Shown: positions 42,401 to 51,556 of the stretch, one piece after another | Layout: every line of letters starts with the position of its first letter | Numbering within the stretch: the first letter of the stretch is position 1 | Source: Verrucomicrobiota bacterium | Lineage (GTDB): Bacteria > Verrucomicrobiota > Verrucomicrobiia > Opitutales > Opitutaceae | NCBI GenBank assembly: GCA_023391285.1 | Contig: JAEWBF010000066.1 | Location: forward strand, 4,601 to 68,600 | Length of the DNA stretch: 64,000 nucleotides | Reading direction: 5' to 3' | The notes under the pieces: generated by a model | The model's input: the letters and a program-made list of their open reading frames with translations, nothing else | What the model was told of the DNA's origin: nothing | Database searches by the model: none | Made by a program: the position numbers and the translations under genes

Positions 42401-45400
42401 CCACCGCCTCCTTCCGCCTCGGCGGCGGCGACGATGATGACGGCGTAGGCATCGCGACCGCAGTGATCACGGCGCTGCCACAACACGGCACGCTCACCCA
42501 GGCCGACGGCACCGCGATCTCGGTAGCAGGCGTTTCCCTCACGGATTTGACCGGCAATCCGCGACGCGTGATCTACACGCCGCAGACGACTCACCGCGGC
42601 GCCGACAGCCTCACCTACAAGGTAAACGACGGCAGCGCTGACTCGGCGAACACCGTCACGATCACGCTGACAACCTACGAGGTGAACGACGCGCCCGTCG
42701 CGACCGACGATGTTCTTTCCGACGTCGCCGCCCGCTCGAGCGCACGCACGATCTCGTTTGCCACGCTCCTCGCCAACGACTCGACCGGAGCCGAAGAAGA
42801 AAGCGCCCAAACGCTCACGATCACCGCCGTGTCCAACCCCACCGGCGGCACGGTGGAGATCTCCGGCCACGACCTGATCTTCACTCCCACGAGCGGATTC
42901 ACCGGCACCGCCAGCTTCGACTACACCGTTCGCGACGACGGCCGCACCAACGGCGCGAACGACTACAAGACCACCACCGGCACCGTTAGCTTTGACATCA
43001 CGGACACCACCGCGCCCGACACCACGATCGACAGCACACCCGCGAGCGTCTCGGCGTCGAGCTCGGCCACCTTTCAATTCAGCGGCGACGATCATGGCGG
43101 CGTTGGCGTTGCTGCCTTCCATATCCAGCTCGACGGCGGCGGTTTCATCTCCGCCGTCAGCCCGGTGACGCTCAACGGCCTGAGCGAGGGACCGCATACC
43201 TTCCAGGTTCGCGCCACCGACTTTGCTGGCAACGTCGATGCCACCCCCGCGAGCTACACGTGGACGATCGATATCACGGCGCCCGCCGCTCCCATCGTCA
43301 TCACGCCCGCAAACGGCTCGACCACCAACGACAGCACGCCGACCTACACGGGCACTGCCGAAAGCAGTTCGACCGTCATCTTGGTCGTCGACGGCTCCGC
43401 CGTAGGCACGACCACCGCCAGCGGCGACGGGAGTTGGTTTTTCACGCCCGTGGTGGCCCTCGCCGTCGGACCTCACACCGCAAAAGCCATGGCCGCTGAT
43501 GCTGCCGGCAACATCAGTTCGGACAGCGCCACAAACACGTTCACCGTCGACACCACGGCCCCCTCCGCGCCGGTGGTGACCGCGCCGGCCGACGGGACGA
43601 ACACCACGAACCTCCAGCCGGTGATCAGCGGCGTCGCCGAGTCGAACAGCACCGTCACGGTGATCGTGGACGGTGTCCCGATTGGCACGACCTCCGCCAA
43701 TGCGAGTGGCAATTGGTCCCTCACCAGCGGATCGCTGGCGCTTGGCTCTCACACGGTGAGAGCCACCGCCACCGACGCCGCCGGCAACACCAGCCCGAGC
43801 AGCAACACGAACTCCTTCACCGTGACGCAGCCGGCCCTGTCGATCTCCGACGTCAGCCAGTCGGAAGGCCAAAGCGGCACGACGACGTTCACGTTCACCG
43901 TGAGCCTTTCACTGCCGGCTCCGGCGGGCGGGGTCACGTTCGATATCGGCACCGCAGACGGCACCGCCACCAGCGAATCCGACTACACCACAAACTCTCT
44001 CACCGGGCAGACCATCGCCGCGGGCAATCAAACCTACACGTTCAACGTAAGCGTCGCCGGCGACCATGTCCCGGAAAGCGCCGAGACGTTCTTCGTCAAT
44101 GTCACCAACGTCACGGGGGCCAGCGTCGGCGACGCCCAAGCCACCGGCACGATCACCAACGACGACACCGTCGATCTCTCCGTGACGCTCTCCGACTCCC
44201 CGGATCCCGTCGTTGCCGGAACGAATCTCACCTACACCATCTCGGTCACGAACGGAGGATCCGGCACGGCGTCTTCGGCGGCGCTCTCGTTCACCCTGCC
44301 AACGGGCACTACCTTCGAAGCGCTGGTGATTCCCGGAGGTTGGAACGCGACCGTTCCGGCCGTGGGCGCGACGGGAACGATCTCCGCTAGCGTCGCTTCG
44401 CTCAACGCCGGTGCGAGCCATTCTTTGACGGTGGTCGTCGGGGTCGATGTGTCCACCGTGGCCGATTCGATCACCGCCACCGCAACGGTTTCCGGCGCCG
44501 ATGCCGACATCAATGCCGCCAACAACACGGCGAGCACGACCACTGCCATCGGTCGCTTGGCGGATCTTTCGATCGCGATTGCAACTCCGGCGGGCCCAGC
44601 CGCGGCCGGTGCAAATGCTGCATTTGTGGCCACCGTGACCAACGCCGGTCCGAACACCGCGACCAACGTCGTTGTTTTCGTTCGCCTGAGCGGCCGGGCC
44701 AGCCTCGCCGCCGCCACTCCGAGTCAGGGAACCGGTTCGGTGACGGGCAACGATGTCCTTTTCTCCGCGGGCACGATCCCGAGTGGCGGGTCAGCCACGT
44801 TCACTCTCACGGCTGCCATGGCGCCGGACGCGTCCCCGGGCGCGGGCGTGACGGCTTGGGGCGTCGTAAACTCGGGAAGCCTGGATTCAAACAGCGATGA
44901 TAACAGCGTCACGTTCGAGAGCATCGTCGGGCCGGCGCTCAATGCCGGCCTCGCCACCCCGCTCGGCAATGTGACTTCCGGCGTCCGAGTGTCGGAAAAC
45001 ATCTACCCCGCGGGCGATGCCGATGTGTATTCGTTTTCCGGACATGCCGGCGACCGCGTGTTCATTGCCACGGCTACCACCGCGAGTTCGGATGAGACGA
45101 ACGCCAGCCGCGACACGCTGATCCGCGTCGTCGGCAGCGACGGCGTCACCGTGCTCGAGGTCGACGATGACGACGGTGGGCTTAGCTCCACCTCGTCGAG
45201 CATCGCCGGGCTCACCCTTCCGAGTGACGGCACCTATTTCATCGTCGTCGAGTGCCTGCGGCCGGAAGCGATCATCTTCCCCTACGAGCTCTACGTCCGC
45301 TCGCAGAGCGGCACGCCCATGGCCGAGACGGACGCCAGTGCGACCGGCCAATCTCTCACCGCCGAAGGCTGGGTCGCCGGCTCACTCGCTGACACGTCTC

Positions 45401-48267
45401 AGACGGACCTGTATTCAATTCATCTTCACGGCGGCCAAACCGTCTTCGTCAGCCTGGACCTCGATCCTGAACGCGACGGAACCGGATGGGACGGCTACCT
45501 CGCGATCGCGAAAGATACAGCACCGACTCCGCCCTTCGACTCCTACATCAACGGAAGCGATTTGGTCAGCGATACTCCTCCGAGCTCAGAGGCGATGGTG
45601 TTCACGGCGAAGAGCTCGTCCATCTACTACTTCGAGGTGGGCTCCGTCACTGCAGCGGGGAACTACCAGCTCAGCGTCACGGTGCTCCCCGGCGCAATGG
45701 ATCACGCGGTCGCCACCTACCAAGGCAGCGCGTCACCCATCATCGTTCCCGACGGCGGCCAGGCGGTTTCAACGCTCACCATCGAGAACAGCAGGCGAAT
45801 CGGCAGTGCGAGAGTCGCGATCGATTTGTCGGATGATCTCGCCGGCGACTTGAGGAATCTTGATGTCCACCTCACGTCGCCGCACGGCAGCACGGTTGGC
45901 CTGGTTCGCCACGGTGACGGGTTCTTCTTCGGTGCGATCGACGTCATCCTCGACGACGCCGCGGCTTACGCCATCAGCTTCGAGCCGGATGCCGCGAACA
46001 TCCCCCCGGAAATGAGCAATCTCTTCGGCGTAACGCTGAAGCCGGACCGGCACTCGCGCCTGAGCTGGTTCTCGGGACAGGACGCAAAAGGAGATTGGAA
46101 GCTCACTATCCGCGATCGCGACCAAGATGGCGACGAGTTTACGTTGAACGGCTGGAGCCTCATCATCGCCGAGGACGCGCCGCTCTCGACCGGAGACGTT
46201 CGCGTGCCTCACCTCGAAGCCGACTTCAACACGACCGATGGCGGCTTCACCCACTCGGGAACAAATGACGAATGGGCCCACGGCATTCCCGTAGGTTCGG
46301 TCATCGACTCGGCTCATAGCGGCACCCAGGCGTGGGTGACGGACCTCGCTGGCAACTACGCTACGACCAGCAGTCAAACCCTGACGTCTCCTGCGATCGA
46401 TCTCACGAACGTCGGCGCTTCCGCTCCGGTGCACCTCTCGTGGGCCATGAAATACCAGCTCGCCGACGCGAGCACCACGACCGCCTACGTGGAAGTGGAA
46501 GAAGTCGGCGGCGCAGGTTCGAGTCGCATTGTTTGGCGCTGGCTCGGACCCACCATGCGAGACGAAGGTGTCGGCTCCCTTGGGTTAACCATCGAGAAAT
46601 CTGCCGGCTGGGGCGTTCACCAGGCCGTCATCAGCGAGTTCGCCGGCAAAACCATTCGCCTCAACTTCCACCTCTCGACCGACAACGCCGTCGCGCTCGA
46701 GGGCTGGGCAATCGACGACGTCTCCGTCGTTTCGTATCGCGACGCAGCGAGCAACGCGAACCTCTCGTCGCTCGCGCTGAGTTCCGGCACGCTCTCGCCC
46801 GTGTTCGCGTCCGGCACGACCAGCTACACGGCGACCGTCGCGAACTCGGTTACCAGCGTCACCGTCACCGCCGCGACCGCCGATGCGAATGCCACCATGA
46901 CCGTCAACGGCTCTGCGACCGCATCGGGCGCAGCCAGCGGGTCCATCAACCTGAACGTCGGCGAAAACGTAATCACCACGACCGTCACCGCTGAGGACGG
47001 CGCCACGACCAAGTCCTACACGGCCACGATCACACGCCAGCCGAATTCGAACGCCGATCTGTCGAACCTCGTGCTCAGCACGGGCACACTCACGCCCGCA
47101 TTTGCGTCCGGCACGACCAGCTACACCGCCAACGTAGCGCACGCCAGCACGAGCGTCACGATCACGCCAACGCTCGCGGAAGCCACCGCGACCGTGAAGG
47201 TCAACGGCGTCGCCGTCGCATCCGGTAACGCTACCGCAGCCATCGCGCTCAACGTCGGCGCCAACACCATCACCGTCACCACCACCGCGCAGGACGGCAC
47301 CACGACGAAGACTTACACGATCGTCGTCACGCGCGCCGCCAGCTCCAACGCGGACCTATCCGCCCTCGCCGTCAGTGCAGGGACGCTTTCGCCTGCATTC
47401 GCGTCGAACACGACGAGCTACGCGGCCGGCGTCACTCACGCGACCACAAGCATCACGGTCACACCCACCCCCGCCGACAGCACCGCCACCGTGAAGGTCA
47501 ACGGCACAAACGTGACCTCCGGCAATGCGAGCGGGGCTATAGCTCTTAATGTCGGTGCGAACACAGCCAGCGTCCTCGTCACCGCTCAAGACGGCACCAC
47601 GAAGACCTACACAATCAACGTCACGCGCGCGCCCGGCTCGAACTCCGCCCTTGCGTCGCTGACGTTGAGTGCCGGCACGTTGTCGCCCACCTTCGCCCCC
47701 GGCACCGCCGCTTACACGGCGAGTGTGCCTTATTCGACGGCCTCCGTGGCGGCCACGGCCACCGTGGCGCAATCGGGCGCCACCCTCACGGTGAATGGAC
47801 AGGCCACCGCGTCCGGCACGCCCAGCGCTCCCATCGATCTCGCACCCGGTGCAAACACGATCGACGTGGTGGTCACCGCTCAGGACGGCATCGCCACGAC
47901 AACCTACCAAATTCAAATCGCTCGCGCACTCGGATATCACTCCGCCGACACGGATCAGAACTGGCGCCTGAGCCTCCTTGAGCTCACGCGCGTGATCGAG
48001 CTCTACAACACGCGCGACGGCACCACCCGCACCGGGGCTTACCACACCGACGCGACCACCGAAGATGGTTTTGCCGCCGGCACGGGCACGATCGCGAGTC
48101 ACCATTCCGCGGATACAAACCAGGACGGACGGCTCAGCCTGCTCGAGCTGACCCGCGTGATCGAACTCTACAACACCCGGGAGGGGACGACCCGCACCGG
48201 CGCCTACCACCGCACGGAATCCGAAACCGAAGACGGCTTCGCGCCCGGGGCGTCCGTCAAATCCTGA
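39409..48267 (+). CDS. Giant secreted multidomain surface protein (2952 residues)
   Basis: Signal peptide (LRAVSTACVLAVASTAFA). Approximate order: three phage tail-collar-like domains (87-448; GEIRLFAFGSNQELSGWIPC, TTFGGDGVTTFKAPDLRNR); cadherin-like repeats (460-764; TLTYSLTDDAGERFTINAST); a LamG-like domain (765-997; GSFTIEAWFKRTATGEH); Ig-like repeats (1200-1477); a Calx-beta domain (1477-1585); DUF11-like repeats (1588-1840); PPC-like domains (1843-2100); a P-domain-like region (2097-2260); four cadherin-like beta-sandwich repeats (2447-2840; LSSLALSSGTLSPVFASGTT); and two C-terminal dockerin-like loops (SADTNQDGRLSLLELTRVIE). Probably an adhesin or glycan-binding protein. The start could be the ATG at 39454 if transcription begins at the -10-like box. 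Control by LytTR is likely. Confidence 0.9.
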   Translation: MHAEAQHAPAALSSAMLLLSCRLRSFLRAVSTACVLAVASTAFAITTGSAGGGQAFDSSQPTMALTWMIAYQGMIPDADASGADRAAMVGEIRLFAFGSNQELSGWIPCNGQTLSKDIFPALFSIIGTTFGGDGVTTFKAPDLRNRVPMGKGQGSGLTARSLGETGGAETTTLSVANLPVHQHTVNGVFTTTEGQSSPVSNLQPFLVLNFCVEAKTSFEAMGNIRIFAFDFTPGGFVPCDGTSLTISTNASLFSRMGFVFGGNASSTFAVPDLRGRIPVITGNDGVRSYPLGLASGTESFTLTSAQLPAHVHSLSLGSTSLAGMSQPLATMQPYLALRATIMTEGLWLYSDEEPTVGEIRLWATDTSTLADQGWLNCSGQLQGIGAYELLYTLIGTTYGGDGETSFAVPNLIGRSLSQMGTRSLGATWGSETVTLATSHMAAHTHAIANTKPVLRLSAAQSLTFSEDGSGQDIASSLDVVDTDFGQTLTWSASVAPTRGTLSPATRTALAVGTNTPIVPSAITYTPNANQNGSDTFTIQVSDAEDTDTLVFNVTITAVNDEPGAISDVNAATDTVAENATNGATVGITAQATDVDGDTLTYSLTDDAGERFTINASTGVVTVADASLLNYEAATSHSITMQVTDGTTPKTKTFSIAVTNVAPSSPTDANAAANEIAEGSANGTAVGITASAADPHGGTVTYSLSDDAGGRFTIGSSTGIVTVANTSLISRAGATSHTITVRAADAADAASTQTFTINVLAPLNTAPVAGLGTALLLEAANYEGVTVPHATSFNVGAGSFTIEAWFKRTATGEHLVAGKIDNDSGTGWTLDFSNNQLVFRTLEISDTVVSGTVRDPIKITDSNWHHVAAVRDSSANTLRLYVDGMLRNSTAIATVANVNNESPLGIGDMPGYGIPFEGSMDDVRFWNVARTASQIGEYMHAPLTGAESGLIGYWDFEDGTGTVVGDRSGHGHHGTLVNGDGDEWTSGNVAHVVYIPEETTASFRLGGGDDDDGVGIATAVITALPQHGTLTQADGTAISVAGVSLTDLTGNPRRVIYTPQTTHRGADSLTYKVNDGSADSANTVTITLTTYEVNDAPVATDDVLSDVAARSSARTISFATLLANDSTGAEEESAQTLTITAVSNPTGGTVEISGHDLIFTPTSGFTGTASFDYTVRDDGRTNGANDYKTTTGTVSFDITDTTAPDTTIDSTPASVSASSSATFQFSGDDHGGVGVAAFHIQLDGGGFISAVSPVTLNGLSEGPHTFQVRATDFAGNVDATPASYTWTIDITAPAAPIVITPANGSTTNDSTPTYTGTAESSSTVILVVDGSAVGTTTASGDGSWFFTPVVALAVGPHTAKAMAADAAGNISSDSATNTFTVDTTAPSAPVVTAPADGTNTTNLQPVISGVAESNSTVTVIVDGVPIGTTSANASGNWSLTSGSLALGSHTVRATATDAAGNTSPSSNTNSFTVTQPALSISDVSQSEGQSGTTTFTFTVSLSLPAPAGGVTFDIGTADGTATSESDYTTNSLTGQTIAAGNQTYTFNVSVAGDHVPESAETFFVNVTNVTGASVGDAQATGTITNDDTVDLSVTLSDSPDPVVAGTNLTYTISVTNGGSGTASSAALSFTLPTGTTFEALVIPGGWNATVPAVGATGTISASVASLNAGASHSLTVVVGVDVSTVADSITATATVSGADADINAANNTASTTTAIGRLADLSIAIATPAGPAAAGANAAFVATVTNAGPNTATNVVVFVRLSGRASLAAATPSQGTGSVTGNDVLFSAGTIPSGGSATFTLTAAMAPDASPGAGVTAWGVVNSGSLDSNSDDNSVTFESIVGPALNAGLATPLGNVTSGVRVSENIYPAGDADVYSFSGHAGDRVFIATATTASSDETNASRDTLIRVVGSDGVTVLEVDDDDGGLSSTSSSIAGLTLPSDGTYFIVVECLRPEAIIFPYELYVRSQSGTPMAETDASATGQSLTAEGWVAGSLADTSQTDLYSIHLHGGQTVFVSLDLDPERDGTGWDGYLAIAKDTAPTPPFDSYINGSDLVSDTPPSSEAMVFTAKSSSIYYFEVGSVTAAGNYQLSVTVLPGAMDHAVATYQGSASPIIVPDGGQAVSTLTIENSRRIGSARVAIDLSDDLAGDLRNLDVHLTSPHGSTVGLVRHGDGFFFGAIDVILDDAAAYAISFEPDAANIPPEMSNLFGVTLKPDRHSRLSWFSGQDAKGDWKLTIRDRDQDGDEFTLNGWSLIIAEDAPLSTGDVRVPHLEADFNTTDGGFTHSGTNDEWAHGIPVGSVIDSAHSGTQAWVTDLAGNYATTSSQTLTSPAIDLTNVGASAPVHLSWAMKYQLADASTTTAYVEVEEVGGAGSSRIVWRWLGPTMRDEGVGSLGLTIEKSAGWGVHQAVISEFAGKTIRLNFHLSTDNAVALEGWAIDDVSVVSYRDAASNANLSSLALSSGTLSPVFASGTTSYTATVANSVTSVTVTAATADANATMTVNGSATASGAASGSINLNVGENVITTTVTAEDGATTKSYTATITRQPNSNADLSNLVLSTGTLTPAFASGTTSYTANVAHASTSVTITPTLAEATATVKVNGVAVASGNATAAIALNVGANTITVTTTAQDGTTTKTYTIVVTRAASSNADLSALAVSAGTLSPAFASNTTSYAAGVTHATTSITVTPTPADSTATVKVNGTNVTSGNASGAIALNVGANTASVLVTAQDGTTKTYTINVTRAPGSNSALASLTLSAGTLSPTFAPGTAAYTASVPYSTASVAATATVAQSGATLTVNGQATASGTPSAPIDLAPGANTIDVVVTAQDGIATTTYQIQIARALGYHSADTDQNWRLSLLELTRVIELYNTRDGTTRTGAYHTDATTEDGFAAGTGTIASHHSADTNQDGRLSLLELTRVIELYNTREGTTRTGAYHRTESETEDGFAPGASVKS

Positions 48268-48297
48268 ACCATCCTCCCAATTAATCTTTCTCGCGCC

Positions 48298-51153
48298 ATG
48301 AACTTCCTGCGCCTCACCTTTTCCGCATTTGCCGCTCTCGTTGCGGCCTCGCTCCACGCCGCTGGTGGCGCCACCGCCACGCTGACGCCCACGAGCGCCT
48401 ATCTGTTGCCTGGCGGCGGCACCGCGACATTCACCGCGAATGTCGCCGGTTATCCCGGCGACACGTCCGCGATCGGCTGGGAAGTCACGCTCCCCGCGGG
48501 CTGGTCCTACACGGGCGGCACCGGCGAACCCGACGTCAAGCCGACTCCCGGCCAGACCGGCACGCTCGAGTGGGCCTACGTGTCGATCCCGCAAGACGCG
48601 TCGTTCACCTTCACCGCATCGTATCCGTCAAACCTTACATCGAACGCCTCCCTCGCCTCGTCGGTGATCGTGCGCTTCTCCGGCAGCCGCCAAACCGTCA
48701 CGCCCACCGCCGTCACGCTCACGCCCGCCACCGCGCCGACCATCAACAACACGAACCCCGCGCCCGCGACCTACGGTTCGACGCTCTCCTTCAATATCGA
48801 CGCGACGAGCCCCATCGACATCGCCAGCTACGACGCCACCGGCCTGCCACCCGGTCTCACGCGCAACGGTGCCACGATCTCCGGCGCGCCAACTCAAACG
48901 GGCACCTTCGCCGTGACGCTCAAAGCGACGAACGCCGCCGGGACCGCCACGAAAGACATCACGCTCACCGTAAACACCGCCAACGCTTCCATCGCGCTCG
49001 GCAACCTCTCGCACACCTACAACGGTTCACCCAAATCCGCGAGCGCCACCCCGACCCCCGCCGGTCTTCCCGTCACAATCACCTACGACGGCAACGCCAC
49101 TGCTCCGACCAACGCCGGCACCTACGCCGTTGCCGCGACGATCAACAACGGCACGCACACCGCAACTGCTTCGGGCACACTCACAATCACCCGCGCGACG
49201 CCGACGATCACCTTCGCCGACCCCGGCAACGTGCCGCCCAACCAATCCGTCACGCTCGCCGCCAGTTCCACCTCCGGCTCGCCCGTCACCTTCACGCTCC
49301 TTTCCGGCAGCGCGACGCTCTCCGGCTCCACGCTCGCCATCAACGGCACCGGCTCCGTCGTCGTCCGCGCCGCGGTTCCCCAGACGCAAGATTACGAAGC
49401 CGCATTCGCCGATCGCACGATCAACTCCTCGAAGCTCGCGCAAACGATCACCTTCGCTTCGCTCCCCGATCGCCTCACCACCGATGGCCCCTTCGACTTA
49501 AGCGCCACCGCGACCTCCGGTCTCCCCGTCACCTTCACGATTGTATCCGGAAGCCCGGCACAACTTTCCGGCAAAACCGTAACCCTTCTCGGTTCGCCCG
49601 GCTCTGTCACCATCCGTGCCTCCCAATCCGGCAACGATCTCTATCAAGCCGCCCCCAACGTCACCCGCTCTTTCGAAGTTTCCGCCGTCGACGACTTGAT
49701 CTTCTTCGGCAGCTTCTTCTCGAGCTCCAGCCAACCGCTCACTCGCGCCGACGACGCTCGCGTCCACGCACTCACCGACGGCAACGCGAAAGTCGGCGAC
49801 ATCGCCGCGGTGCTTCCCGCTCACTCCGACACCGGCTCGCTCCTCATCGTCGCTCCGGCGATCGGTATCAACGAATTGGTGACGTTCACCCTCGACGCCG
49901 ACGACCGCTTCACCGGGACGATTACGCAAACGTCGCCGACCCTTCGCACACTGACCCTCCGCGGCCAGATCATCGGCACGACCCTCTCCGGCGCAGTCGA
50001 GGGCACCGGCTACAGCTTCACGACCGAAGTCGAGCCGCCCACGGGTCCCTCCGCCGACGCCTCGGGTCTTTACCGCTCCAGCGCCCTCGAAACAAATCAA
50101 GGCACCGTCTACTCGATCGTCGGCTCAAACAACAACGTCCTCGTTCTCGCGATCACGCCGACCCTCACCGTCGGCGGCTCCGCGACGCTCGGCTCCAACG
50201 GCTCCTTCCAACTCCAAGCGTCTAACGTCACACTTCAAGGTGCCGTCGACGCCTCCACGACCACCGTCGCCGGCACGATCATCATTCCGAATCAAAGCCC
50301 GATCGGCTTCGCCGGCCTCGAAACCCGCACCGCACGCACCGATCGTTTGGTCGGTCTCTCCTCCCGCGGTCGCGTCGGCTCCGGTGAAAAAATCTTGATC
50401 TCCGGCCTGGTCATCGGCGGCTCCCAACCGAAGCAAGTCCTCATCCGCGCGATCGGCCCCTCGCTCGTTCCGCTCGGCGTCACCGGCGCCCTCACCGATC
50501 CGCAGATCCGCGTCTTCAAAGGCTCGACGATCATCGCCGAAAACAACGACTGGGGCTCCAACGCCAACCCCGCCGATATCGCGGCCGTCGCGCAACGCGT
50601 CGGCGCCTTCGCGGTCACCTCCGGCAGCAAGGACGCCATCCTCGTCGCCACGCTGCAACCCGGCGCCTACACCGTGCACGTCAGTGGCGGCGAAGGCGTC
50701 GCACTCGCCGAGATCTACGACGCGTCGGAGAATCCCCAAGCCGAGTATCAACGCCTGATCGACATCTCCACGCGCGGCGAAGTCGGCACCGGCGAAAACG
50801 TCCTCATCGGCGGCCTGGTCATCACCGGCAACGCGCCCAAGAAAGTCCTGATCCGCGGTGTCGGCCCCGGTCTCGCCGCACAAGGCGTCGCCGGCCCCCT
50901 CGCCGATCCCGTCCTGAAAGTGTTCCGCCGCTCCGACGAAATCGCGCAAAACGACAACTGGAGCGCCGACGCCACCGCTGCCGCCGCGGTCTCCGCCGCC
51001 GAAACCACCACCGGCGCCTTCCACCTCCAACCCGGCAGCAAAGACGCCGCACTTCTCATGACTCTCGCGCCGGGTCTCTACACCGTCCACGTCGCCGGCG
51101 CCAACAACACCACCGGCGTCGCCCTCGTCGAAATCTACGAAGTGCCCGAGTGA
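48298..51153 (+). CDS. Secreted Ig/MBG-repeat protein (951 residues)
   Basis: It has a signal peptide (LRLTFSAFAALVAASLHAAG). It contains a putative Ig domain (about 150-225; GLPPGLTRNGATISGAPTQT), an MBG-like repeat (about 228-300; LSHTYNGSPKSASATPTPAG, then PTNAGTYAVAATINNGTH) and further beta-rich segments. The C-terminus holds two copies of a domain of about 120 residues beginning LSSRGRVGSGEKILISGLVI and ISTRGEVGTGENVLIGGLVI, each ending in a YTVHV stretch. No membrane anchor or sorting motif is visible. It lies 30 bases after the giant surface-protein gene on the same strand, so the two are probably co-transcribed and act together at the cell surface. Confidence 0.88.
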   Translation: MNFLRLTFSAFAALVAASLHAAGGATATLTPTSAYLLPGGGTATFTANVAGYPGDTSAIGWEVTLPAGWSYTGGTGEPDVKPTPGQTGTLEWAYVSIPQDASFTFTASYPSNLTSNASLASSVIVRFSGSRQTVTPTAVTLTPATAPTINNTNPAPATYGSTLSFNIDATSPIDIASYDATGLPPGLTRNGATISGAPTQTGTFAVTLKATNAAGTATKDITLTVNTANASIALGNLSHTYNGSPKSASATPTPAGLPVTITYDGNATAPTNAGTYAVAATINNGTHTATASGTLTITRATPTITFADPGNVPPNQSVTLAASSTSGSPVTFTLLSGSATLSGSTLAINGTGSVVVRAAVPQTQDYEAAFADRTINSSKLAQTITFASLPDRLTTDGPFDLSATATSGLPVTFTIVSGSPAQLSGKTVTLLGSPGSVTIRASQSGNDLYQAAPNVTRSFEVSAVDDLIFFGSFFSSSSQPLTRADDARVHALTDGNAKVGDIAAVLPAHSDTGSLLIVAPAIGINELVTFTLDADDRFTGTITQTSPTLRTLTLRGQIIGTTLSGAVEGTGYSFTTEVEPPTGPSADASGLYRSSALETNQGTVYSIVGSNNNVLVLAITPTLTVGGSATLGSNGSFQLQASNVTLQGAVDASTTTVAGTIIIPNQSPIGFAGLETRTARTDRLVGLSSRGRVGSGEKILISGLVIGGSQPKQVLIRAIGPSLVPLGVTGALTDPQIRVFKGSTIIAENNDWGSNANPADIAAVAQRVGAFAVTSGSKDAILVATLQPGAYTVHVSGGEGVALAEIYDASENPQAEYQRLIDISTRGEVGTGENVLIGGLVITGNAPKKVLIRGVGPGLAAQGVAGPLADPVLKVFRRSDEIAQNDNWSADATAAAAVSAAETTTGAFHLQPGSKDAALLMTLAPGLYTVHVAGANNTTGVALVEIYEVPE

Positions 51154-51271
51154 CACGACCTCCCCTGTTTTCGCACCGCTAAATCGCTCTAAGGCATTCA
51201 CCTGATCCTACGCACTTTCCCGGAGTTTGACTCGGCTCCGGCGCACCGGCAGTTTCCGCGGCGTCCGCTTC

Positions 51272-51493
51272 ATGCACATCTCGGCGAATATCATTCGATT
51301 TCCCGAAGCGCCCGCTTCCCTCGCAGAGACGCGCATGTCCGCTTCCGAAACGCCGGCCGAAATCGTCCGGTTCTCGCCTTTGGCGTCGGACAGCTTCGTC
51401 GACGAACGCGCGCAGCACCACGGCCAGTTTCACGCCGCCCACCGCATCGTCGCCCGCCTCGCCGATCAGATCGAAGCCATCGCTTCGCTCTAA
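51272..51493 (+). CDS. Small hypothetical protein
   Basis: This 73-residue frame has the codon bias of the genome (G/C in third positions) and starts MHISANIIRFPEAPASLAET. It ends AHRIVARLADQIEAIASL. I do not recognise a family. A minus-strand frame at 51179-51442 covers the same DNA but has weaker codon bias. It is followed 9 bases later by a family A palindrome. Confidence 0.45.
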   Translation: MHISANIIRFPEAPASLAETRMSASETPAEIVRFSPLASDSFVDERAQHHGQFHAAHRIVARLADQIEAIASL

Positions 51494-51502
51494 AGTCCGG
51501 AA

Positions 51503-51530
51503 TGTAGGGCGGGGGCTCCCGACCCCGCCG
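51503..51530. repeat. Palindromic repeat, family A
   Basis: TGTAGGGCGGGGGC, TCCC, GACCCCGCCG. It lies between two convergent genes; one arm base differs from the other copies. Confidence 0.75.
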
Positions 51531-51556
51531 TCTCTGCCCCCGCCGCCCGCGCACCT

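Noticed and set aside
42202..43872. 556-codon minus-strand frame inside the giant surface-protein gene
   Set aside because: No recognisable domain, Arg/Gly-rich, and it lies opposite clear Ig-like and LamG-like coding sequence.
46750..47930. Regular repeats that could be taken for a CRISPR or tandem DNA array
   Set aside because: They are in-frame protein repeats of about 95 residues (cadherin-like beta-sandwich), diverged at DNA level, with no spacer pattern.
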